From Terrisporobacter mayombei (lineage in GTDB: Bacteria; Bacillota; Clostridia; Peptostreptococcales; Peptostreptococcaceae), in the NCBI RefSeq assembly GCF_020748465.1, contig NZ_JAHZMP010000004.1:124001-188000 (forward strand): DNA of 64,000 bases, read 5' to 3'. The translations under genes were made by a program, and so were the position numbers. Within the stretch, counting starts at the first letter, position 1. Each line of letters opens with the position of its first letter. Shown one piece after another: positions 57,978 to 64,000 of this stretch. The notes under the pieces are model-generated. The model saw only the letters and a program-made list of their open reading frames with translations. It was not told where the DNA came from and made no database searches.

Positions 57978-58013
57978 AAAAGCAAAGAAAATTTTCATAT
58001 TCTTTGCTTTTTA
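57978..58013 (-). terminator. Terminator of the cooT operon
   Basis: Stem AAAGCAAAGAA / TTCTTTGCTTT just downstream of the His-rich gene on the minus strand. Confidence 0.8.
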
Positions 58014-58023
58014 TCTTAAATAA

Positions 58024-58335
58024 CTACATATTTTTTTTAGCTTCTAATAACATTTCATTAGCTTGTTGCATACATGCTATTGCTTTTTCTATACACTCAG
58101 CAGTTTCTTCTTTACCCATTTCTTTTGCTTTGTTTACCCATTCTCTGAAACCTTCTTCATGAGATTGGTTATGATTAACCCAGTGTACTAATAAAATGTT
58201 TAAAGTTTTTTCATCCTTGCTTACTTCTTCTTCTTCGTGATTATGGCAGTTTCCTCCACACCCACATTCAGTATGTACGTAATCGTGATCATGATGATGA
58301 CCTTCATGATATAAAGCTACATTTTTATTAAACAT
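58024..58335 (-). CDS. Small His-rich protein, probable metal-binding
   Basis: 103 residues. The N-terminus contains ALYHEGHHHDHDYVHTECGC followed by GGNCHNHEEEE, a dense His/Cys site well suited to Ni2+, Co2+ or Zn2+. The rest is a helical hairpin (LVHWVNHNQSHEEGFREWV). Third gene of the cooT operon; a metal-storage or delivery role is inferred from the ligands and the CooT neighbour. Confidence 0.8.
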   Translation of the reverse strand: MFNKNVALYHEGHHHDHDYVHTECGCGGNCHNHEEEEVSKDEKTLNILLVHWVNHNQSHEEGFREWVNKAKEMGKEETAECIEKAIACMQQANEMLLEAKKNM

Positions 58336-58348
58336 TTTATACTCCCCC

Positions 58349-58765
58349 TTATTTTATATTAAATTCTCTTTTTATTATCTTGATTGTATCCTTAATTAAT
58401 AATGATAATGGTTTACCTTCTATACCTATTACTTCAAAATTTTCTGGCATTATTGGTAATAATATTTTAAATGCTTCGCTATCACATACGGCCTCACTTA
58501 TGATGCTTGTTACTTCTCCCATCATAGTATTTGGCATTACAATTGAAATAGGCGAAACAATTATATTGGCTTTTTTTGAAGATACTACTATGGCATTTTC
58601 TCCAGTTGCACCTTTGTTAGCATGAGCCTTCATCATAGCACTCGTAGCTATTGAATTGGTACCTAATGCATATATTTCCATATATGATGGTAATTCTTCT
58701 CTTAGTGCACTAACCACTTGAGCTCCTATACCGCCACCCATTCCGTCTATTACTGCAATTATCAT
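58349..58765 (-). CDS. DUF3842-family protein
   Basis: 138 residues. Start MIIAVIDGMGGGIGAQVV is a Gly-rich Rossmann-like loop characteristic of DUF3842. GTNSIATSAMMKAHANKGA, VVMPNTMMGEV-like and PENFEVIGIEGKPL segments follow. Nucleotide binding is plausible but function is unknown. It lies between cooT and the His-rich gene in one transcript. Confidence 0.85.
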   Translation of the reverse strand: MIIAVIDGMGGGIGAQVVSALREELPSYMEIYALGTNSIATSAMMKAHANKGATGENAIVVSSKKANIIVSPISIVMPNTMMGEVTSIISEAVCDSEAFKILLPIMPENFEVIGIEGKPLSLLIKDTIKIIKREFNIK

Positions 58766-58790
58766 ATTTGACCTACCTCTAATTTAATTT

Positions 58791-58982
58791 TTATTTTTCT
58801 TCTAAAATTATTTTGTGGTCCATTAATCTTATCTCTTTAATAAAACCATCAACTATTTTTTGTTCTCCTAACAAGTCTGTTAAATAAACCTTTCCTTCAG
58901 TTGGGTCCACATTTACCACATTTTCCATTACTTTTTCCAATTTATTATCTTTTCCTAATACAAATGCAGATGATTCACACAT
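58791..58982 (-). CDS. cooT: CooT-like nickel-binding protein
   Basis: 63 residues starting MCESSAFVLGKDN, the MCES/T opening of CooT, whose Cys2 binds Ni(II). CooT helps nickel insertion into carbon monoxide dehydrogenase. VNVDPTEGKVYLTDLLGEQK is typical. First gene of a three-gene operon with a terminator-containing leader. A RACo-like gene nearby fits a Wood-Ljungdahl context; the CODH itself is not in the window. Confidence 0.88.
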   Translation of the reverse strand: MCESSAFVLGKDNKLEKVMENVVNVDPTEGKVYLTDLLGEQKIVDGFIKEIRLMDHKIILEEK

Positions 58983-59015
58983 ATAAAAATCCCCCTTAAT
59001 TCTATAAATCTAATC

Positions 59016-59068
59016 AAAAAAAAGATTTCTAAAGGCATTACAATACCATAAGAAACCTTCATGATTTC
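59016..59068 (-). promoter_or_regulatory. Attenuator-like leader of the cooT operon
   Basis: A terminator (outer stem GGTTTCT / AGAAATC, inner stem GGTAT / ATGCC, then eight U) stands about 35 bases before the cooT start. Its 5' arm is shared with an alternative hairpin GAAATC-AUGAA-GGTTTC (59052-59068); only one of the two can form. The same small hairpin occurs in the leader of the ABC operon at 62261-62277. Confidence 0.65.
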
Positions 59069-59093
59069 ACTTACAAGTTTTTCTATTAATATA

Positions 59094-59122
59094 AGTATAT
59101 ACTCATATTATTTGCAAGTCAA
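59094..59122 (-). promoter_or_regulatory. Sigma-A promoter of the cooT operon
   Basis: TTGACT (complement of 59117-59122) and TATACT (59094-59099) with a 17-base spacer; start expected near 59087, giving a leader of about 105 nt. Confidence 0.8.
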
Positions 59123-59198
59123 ACACTTAAGTACAATTTATTTCTTACAATGAAAAGTATTGCAAAAAAACCTTATTTTTGTATTGTATTTTCCTAAA

Positions 59199-60056
59199 TT
59201 AGACATATATTTGATTATCCTTATGAGAATGTAATCCTGTAAATCCATCCTCATGTATATGGTTATCACCTACTCCATTTACATGTTCATGGGTATGCAT
59301 AAAAGATACTTGTAGTTTTTGATTAATTGGGTTTCTACCTACATAAGCATTTACCCCAAATATTTCTTTTAAAGTTTCTGATGTTATTACTTCTTCAACG
59401 TTTCCAAATTTCTTTATTTGTCCATCTTTCATAACTATTAAATAATCACAATACATAGATGCTATATTCATATCATGTATTGCAGACAATGTTGTTATAT
59501 TCATACTCTTTACCAAATCCATTAACTGTATTTGATACCCAATATCTAAATGATTTGTTGGCTCATCTAATATTAAAAAATCTGTATTTTGTACTAATGC
59601 TCTTGCAATTAAAGCTCTCTGTTTTTCTCCTCCTGATAAGTTGGAAAAACTTCTATGACTATAATCATCTAAACCTACTTTTTTTAACATTTCTGACACC
59701 ATTTTTAAGTCGTCTTTAGAATAATCTTCGAAAACAGATTTATAAGGGTATCTTCCCATTTTTACTATTTGTTCCACAGTAAAGTCAAACTGAGAATTAC
59801 TTTCTTGAGCCAATACAGCTATTTCTTTCGCACAGTCTTTATCTTTCATTTTGAATAAGTCTTTATTGTCCAAAGTTATCTTACCACTTGAAGGCTTATG
59901 TAGCCTGTATATATTTTTTAATAAAGTAGACTTTCCTGAACCATTTGGTCCTATAATACCTACAAAGCTTCCTTTAGGAACATCAAAAGATATATCTTTC
60001 AATATTTCCTTATTATCTATACTAAATTTTAAATTTTTAACCTGAATTTTGTGCAT
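59199..60056 (-). CDS. FecCD-type ABC transporter ATPase with His-rich tail
   Basis: 285 residues. Walker A GPNGSGKSTLLK, signature LSGGEKQR, Walker B FLILDEPTNHLD, as in BtuD/FhuC. Residues about 252-281 carry an unusual extension rich in His (MHTHEHVNGVGDNHIHEDG, then LHSHKDN) that could bind Ni, Co or Zn and sense or deliver the cargo. Start ATG overlaps the permease stop by one base. Confidence 0.93.
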   Translation of the reverse strand: MHKIQVKNLKFSIDNKEILKDISFDVPKGSFVGIIGPNGSGKSTLLKNIYRLHKPSSGKITLDNKDLFKMKDKDCAKEIAVLAQESNSQFDFTVEQIVKMGRYPYKSVFEDYSKDDLKMVSEMLKKVGLDDYSHRSFSNLSGGEKQRALIARALVQNTDFLILDEPTNHLDIGYQIQLMDLVKSMNITTLSAIHDMNIASMYCDYLIVMKDGQIKKFGNVEEVITSETLKEIFGVNAYVGRNPINQKLQVSFMHTHEHVNGVGDNHIHEDGFTGLHSHKDNQIYV

Positions 60057-61138
60057 TATTCTTTTCCTCCAAAATCATAATTTCTATTGGAAATTAAATA
60101 TAAGAAGAATGGACCACCAACTAGTGATGTTATTATTCCTATCGGTATTTCTATTGGAGGGAAAAGCCCTCTTGCAAATACATCTGATATTATTAAAAAT
60201 ATGGCCCCTACTAAGGAAGAAAGTACTATTAGCTTTTTATGATCATTACCTCCAATAGCTCTACATACATGAGGTACTACAAGACCGATAAATCCAATTG
60301 CGCCTGTTATTGCAACTAAAGAAGATGTTAATAATGTAGCTAAAATTAATATCATAGACTTTATAAATTTCACATTTATACCCAAAACTATGGCATTATC
60401 ATCTCCTAGAAGCAGTATATCTAAAGATTTAGACATTATAAATACTATTATCATTACTATGACTAATACAATAAAAGGAAGTAGTAATATATCCCATTTT
60501 GCTCCACCTAAACTACCTACCGTCCAAAACAATGCATTTTTAGCCTGATTTGAATTTTCTGCTGAATATATAAGTAAATTAGTTAATGCTGAAAATATGG
60601 TTGATATGGCCATTCCTGTAAGCACAAGCCTTGTTGTAGATGTTGTCTTTCCCATTTTAGTTCCTATTGCAAATACTAATACTCCTGATATTATAGAACC
60701 GACAAATGCACCTGCGCTAATACTATTAATTCCGATTGCTGACATTCCTCCAAGAACAATTACTGCAACTGCTCCACAAGATGCCCCTGACGATATTCCT
60801 AATATATATGGCTCTGCTATTGGGTTTTTTGTCACACATTGCATCATAACCCCACAAAGCGCCAATCCAGCTCCACATATAGCTCCTAATAAAACTCTAG
60901 GAAATCTAATTTCCCATATTATATTTTGTGTCATTACAGTTCCCACATCGCCAAGTAAACTTCCTTTTGTTAACTTATTAAGTAGCACTTTATACACTTC
61001 TCCAGGTTCTATGTATGTGCTACCTACTGCAATAGCAATAACTACTGTTGCTGCTAATATGACTGTTAACAGTAGTATCCAAAACAAGAAACCTTTCTTA
61101 TTAGAAAGGCTTCTCTTTTGTTTTATTGATATTTCCAT
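60056..61138 (-). CDS. FecCD-type ABC transporter permease
   Basis: 360 residues, about ten helices. Family features: WEIRFPRVLLGAICGAGLAL, MQCVTKNPIAEPYILGISSG, GAIGFIGLVVPHVCRAIGGN. Imports chelated metals, heme or cobalamin. Overlaps both neighbours by one base (translational coupling). Confidence 0.94.
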   Translation of the reverse strand: MEISIKQKRSLSNKKGFLFWILLLTVILAATVVIAIAVGSTYIEPGEVYKVLLNKLTKGSLLGDVGTVMTQNIIWEIRFPRVLLGAICGAGLALCGVMMQCVTKNPIAEPYILGISSGASCGAVAVIVLGGMSAIGINSISAGAFVGSIISGVLVFAIGTKMGKTTSTTRLVLTGMAISTIFSALTNLLIYSAENSNQAKNALFWTVGSLGGAKWDILLLPFIVLVIVMIIVFIMSKSLDILLLGDDNAIVLGINVKFIKSMILILATLLTSSLVAITGAIGFIGLVVPHVCRAIGGNDHKKLIVLSSLVGAIFLIISDVFARGLFPPIEIPIGIITSLVGGPFFLYLISNRNYDFGGKE

Positions 61139-62163
61139 TATTTATTTTCTCCATAAAAATATCCATACATTTCTTCTATTAGTTTAGGATTTCTAACACC
61201 TGGAGATAAATCTGCTAATCCTACAACATATATCTTATTATTTTTTATAGCTGATACATCTTTTAATGCTGGATGAGATTTTAAAAACTCAATTTTTTCT
61301 TTCACTGGCTGTCCAGCCATAAAGTCAGTTACTAATATTACTTCTGGGTTTTGTGCTACTATACTTTCAAAAGAAGCATTTACATATGGTTTTTCTGCAT
61401 CTTTTCCAAATATGTTCTTCCCACCTGCTAACTCAATTAAATTATTTGCAAGACCTGAACCAACTACCATGGCATCCTTTTCTCCAGAATCATATACCAT
61501 CATTTTTACTCTATCTTCATCTTTTATATTTCCTAATTTATCAGTTACTGATTTTATATCACTTTTCATTTTATTTATTACTTCTGTTGATTTATCTTGA
61601 ACTCCAAATATTTTCCCAAGTAGTTCAAAGTCTTCATAAACAGTATCTATTGTAGCATCTGCTGAATAAGATTTAGCCATAAATGGTGCTATATCCTTTT
61701 CAATAAGTTCCTGTGGAGATCCTGTTGTTTGCTCACTTATTGATGAATCCCAACCACTAACAAAATCTGATCCTGTAGACATAAATCCTTCTTTTGATAC
61801 AGAATGTCCCTCACCTATTTTAAGCTGTGGTATTTTCTCATAAGCTTCTTTAAACTCTGGAAGTATTGGGTTATCTAAAAGTGCTGTTCCTACCATTCTA
61901 TCCCCTAAATCCAATGCTAATAACATCTCTGTCATAAATTGAGATAATGTCACAGCTTTTTGTCTTGGAGTTTCTACTTTCACATTGTAATCTTTTGCCC
62001 CATCAGAATATGTATACTCCACCTTTTCAAAATTACTTGATTCAACTTTAGTTTCTGGTGTTTCAGTCTTATTATTATTAGATGAACAACCAACTGTACC
62101 TAGTGTTAAACCTATTACTGATATTACTGCTAAAACTCTTTTTAAACTTTTACTTTTTACCAT
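61138..62163 (-). CDS. ABC transporter substrate-binding lipoprotein (cobalamin/metallophore type)
   Basis: 341 residues. Signal peptide with lipobox GTVGCSSNN, then a class III binding fold (PRQKAVTLSQFMTEMLLALD, MVGTALLDN, VILVTDFMAGQP). First gene of the operon. The ligand is not evident; the His-tailed ATPase and neighbouring Ni genes favour a nickel, cobalt or corrinoid cargo. SD AGGGGGAAG. Confidence 0.9.
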   Translation of the reverse strand: MVKSKSLKRVLAVISVIGLTLGTVGCSSNNNKTETPETKVESSNFEKVEYTYSDGAKDYNVKVETPRQKAVTLSQFMTEMLLALDLGDRMVGTALLDNPILPEFKEAYEKIPQLKIGEGHSVSKEGFMSTGSDFVSGWDSSISEQTTGSPQELIEKDIAPFMAKSYSADATIDTVYEDFELLGKIFGVQDKSTEVINKMKSDIKSVTDKLGNIKDEDRVKMMVYDSGEKDAMVVGSGLANNLIELAGGKNIFGKDAEKPYVNASFESIVAQNPEVILVTDFMAGQPVKEKIEFLKSHPALKDVSAIKNNKIYVVGLADLSPGVRNPKLIEEMYGYFYGENK

Positions 62164-62224
62164 AAAACTTCCCCCTAAAATTACTATTTTTATATTTATT
62201 ACTTTTAATGTTTATTAAATATAA

Positions 62225-62277
62225 AAGACCATGAGGTTATATATATCAATAAAGATATATAAAACCTTCATGGTCTT
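62225..62277 (-). promoter_or_regulatory. Terminator and alternative hairpin in the ABC operon leader
   Basis: A long stem (AAGACCATGAAGGTTTTATA pairing with its near-complement, about 24 bp) followed by TTTTATATTT lies about 60 bases before the binding-protein start. Its 5' arm holds the small hairpin AAGACC-AUGAA-GGTTTT (62261-62277), the counterpart of the cooT leader hairpin. Confidence 0.65.
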
Positions 62278-62386
62278 AATTATCATGTTTATGTTGTTAT
62301 GATGTAACATTAAATCTTCTATTAACTTATTTACTTAATTATTCTTCTGATAAATATTTGCACTTCTTGTGCTTGATTACCTAAAT

Positions 62387-62415
62387 AATATAACATCTAT
62401 TACTATCTATGTAAA
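62387..62415 (-). promoter_or_regulatory. Sigma-A promoter of the ABC operon
   Basis: TTTACA (complement of 62410-62415) and TATATT (62387-62392), spacer 17. Start near 62380, leader of about 215 nt containing a GCAC/GTGC hairpin and the terminator described above. Confidence 0.75.
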
Positions 62416-62512
62416 TAAAGTTAAATATTTGCAGAATATTAAGTATTATACATAATACTACATATTTTTATTTTTATACAAAATACGACACATATAATTT
62501 ATTTTCAACATA

Positions 62513-62560
62513 ATAAAAAACTATGAATTATTCAGTTTTACCTGGCTTCATAGCTTTTTA
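62513..62560 (-). terminator. Terminator of the RACo-like gene
   Basis: Stem AAAAACTATGAA / TTCATAGCTTTTT with a long loop, just after the stop of the right-edge gene. Confidence 0.8.
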
Positions 62561-62583
62561 TTATTTGTTGTAAATTTTTATTT

Positions 62584-64000
62584 TTATTCTAAAATTTCTT
62601 TTACTGTTGGAAATTGATCTATATTAGTATGTGGTAAGAAGCATGCTGACACAAACTCATCCATATATGTAGGATATACACTTAACTCTACATATGTCAT
62701 TTGAGATGCTATTTCTTCTAATTTATGTCTAGCATCTGAACTTATTAGGCTTAAGTATGATCCAACTAATGAACTATTTCCTATATACTTAAACTTACTT
62801 CTCTCTACATCTGGAAGTAAACCTATTAAGATTGAGTTCTCAATATCAAGATTATTTCCTATTCCTCCTGCTATATAAACATTATCAATCACTTCAAAGT
62901 CCATACCTAAGCTTTCTACAAGCACTGATGCACCTGAATATATAGCACCTTTTGTTCTAATGAAATTATCAATATCCACTTCATTTATAAACAAGTCATT
63001 TTCTAGACCTTCGTAGTCTTCTTTAAATGCCAAGATATATTCACCTATATCATGTTCATTAAATCTAACTCTTTTATTATTTAATTCTCTTTTTATTTTT
63101 CCTCTTCTATCTATTATACCTTTAAGTAGCATTTGGCATATTAGGTCTATTATACCAGAACCACAAATTCCTATAGGCGCAAATTCACCTATTATTGTTA
63201 ATTCAGGTTCCAAAGTATTTTCATCTATACTAACTTTCTCTATTGCTCCATCTGATGCTCTCATACCACAACTAATTCCCCCGCCTTCAAAGGCTGGTCC
63301 TGCTGAGCATGCACAACACATCATAAAGTATTTATTTCCAAATACAATTTCTCCATTAGTCCCTAAGTCTATAAATAATGTATTTTCTTCACTAGCCCAT
63401 ATCCCTGCTGATAATACACCTGCAGTTATATCTCCACCTACATAACTTGCCACGTTTGGAGCTAGGTATATTAAAGCACTTTTATTAACATTTAGTCCTA
63501 CATCTTCACCCATTAAATTTGGTGATTTTAAATATGGAGGAATATATGGTTCTAATCTTAAATAATCAGGATATATGCCTAGGAAAAGCGTAGACATTGT
63601 TGTATTAGCAGATAATACAACTCTTACTACGTTATTTTTATTTATATCTGTACTTGTATATAGAGATTCAATTAATGGATTTAGAGTGTCATCTATAATT
63701 GCTTTTCTCATAATTTCTAAATTATTTTTTCTAACAGCAAATACGATTCTATTAATTACATCCGCACCATATTTTATTTGTGCATTTCCTGAAGATGCCT
63801 TTTCTACAACTTCATTAGTAACTAAATTTACTAAACAAACCACTACAGATGTTGTGCCTATATCTACAGCTAATCCATATAGCTCTCCCTCTTTATTACC
63901 TGGTTCTACATTCAATATTGTAATTTTATTTTTCTTTTTAACATAAGTTAAAGTTATTTTAAAATTCTCTTCTCTTAATACTAATGGCAGTTTTTTTAAT
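62584..64000 (-). CDS. ASKHA-domain corrinoid-protein activator, RACo-like (5' end outside window)
   Basis: The frame is open to base 64000, so the N-terminus (normally a plant-type 2Fe-2S ferredoxin domain) is outside. Visible part about 472 residues: LYGLAVDIGTTSVVVCLVN (phosphate-binding loop 1), SANTTMSTLFLGIYP, VGGDITAGVL, LFIDLGTNGEIVFGN, CCACSAGPAFEGGGISCG, GICGSGIIDLICQ, NVYIAGGIGNNL. This is the DUF4445 family of ATP-dependent reductive activators of corrinoid proteins (RACo/RamA). A TTG at 63915 is not the true start. Confidence 0.9.
   Translation of the reverse strand, partial: LKKLPLVLREENFKITLTYVKKKNKITILNVEPGNKEGELYGLAVDIGTTSVVVCLVNLVTNEVVEKASSGNAQIKYGADVINRIVFAVRKNNLEIMRKAIIDDTLNPLIESLYTSTDINKNNVVRVVLSANTTMSTLFLGIYPDYLRLEPYIPPYLKSPNLMGEDVGLNVNKSALIYLAPNVASYVGGDITAGVLSAGIWASEENTLFIDLGTNGEIVFGNKYFMMCCACSAGPAFEGGGISCGMRASDGAIEKVSIDENTLEPELTIIGEFAPIGICGSGIIDLICQMLLKGIIDRRGKIKRELNNKRVRFNEHDIGEYILAFKEDYEGLENDLFINEVDIDNFIRTKGAIYSGASVLVESLGMDFEVIDNVYIAGGIGNNLDIENSILIGLLPDVERSKFKYIGNSSLVGSYLSLISSDARHKLEEIASQMTYVELSVYPTYMDEFVSACFLPHTNIDQFPTVKEILE

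Noticed and set aside
60597-61187. 196-aa plus-strand ORF inside the FecCD permease
   Set aside because: Antisense shadow of membrane helices (Ile/Pro/Ala-rich); the minus-strand permease is certain.
62164-62390. Cobalamin riboswitch in the ABC operon leader
   Set aside because: No B12-box-like core (GCCACTG) was found; the leader is AT-rich with only small hairpins and a terminator.
63575-63946. 123-aa plus-strand ORF at the right edge
   Set aside because: Antisense to the highly conserved ASKHA domain; no SD.

Overview
The window is AT-rich (non-coding stretches near 75-80% A+T), carries many sporulation genes (spoIIAA-spoIIAB-sigF, spoVAC-D-E, spoIVB, a BofC-like gene, a spore-type amidase), a glycyl-radical pyruvate formate-lyase and the SCIFF peptide with its radical-SAM maturase. 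This points to an anaerobic spore-forming Firmicute, most likely of the Clostridia family Peptostreptococcaceae (the Clostridioides / Paraclostridium / Paeniclostridium group). The species is inferred from gene content and gene order only.

Layout. 1-7.5 kb: scfB (cut by the left edge) and scfA, then a minus-strand run yajC, tgt, a PsiE-like gene, queA, ruvB, ruvA, ruvC (queuosine synthesis and Holliday-junction processing), followed by a BofC-like gene. 8-15 kb: an accessory stretch of small Cys-rich and zinc-ribbon proteins, a MerR protein fused to a membrane domain, a divergent LysR/MFS pair, and an intergenic region with repeats and a possible HNH fragment. 15-25 kb: yebC, nadE, a split TauE/SafE permease, a TPR protein, a YigZ protein, a Nudix protein with a degraded motif, a HEAT protein, hflX, an ABC-F ATPase. 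25-36 kb: phospholipase-C-like protein, amidase, spoIVB, a class A PBP, the spoVA and spoIIA operons, and a FolT-like ECF component. 36-47 kb: DEAD-box helicase, a Ca2+/cation antiporter, pflB-pflA, a crcB remnant, thiI with a cysteine desulfurase, a probable stand-alone small RNA, and asparaginase. 47-54 kb: an amino-acid ABC importer behind a T-box leader, a UvrD-type helicase, a DEDD exonuclease, a YdcF protein. 54-64 kb: a ClC transporter, a Na+/H+ antiporter, tRNA-Ser(GCU), then a metal-centred group: CooT, a DUF3842 protein, a His-rich protein, a FecCD-type ABC importer whose ATPase ends in a His-rich tail, and a corrinoid-protein activator (RACo-like) cut by the right edge.

Most notable. 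(1) The cooT operon and the His-tailed ABC operon each have a good sigma-A promoter and a terminator-bearing leader. Both leaders contain the same 17-nt hairpin (loop AUGAA), with a compensatory base pair, placed so that forming it would exclude the terminator. This is a candidate undescribed metal-linked attenuator or riboswitch. (2) At about 46.42-46.55 kb a promoter, three hairpins each presenting CCCC in the loop, and an intrinsic terminator define a candidate SD-targeting small RNA. (3) A dispersed repeat of about 95 bp occurs twice, one copy lying between a T-box terminator and the operon it serves.
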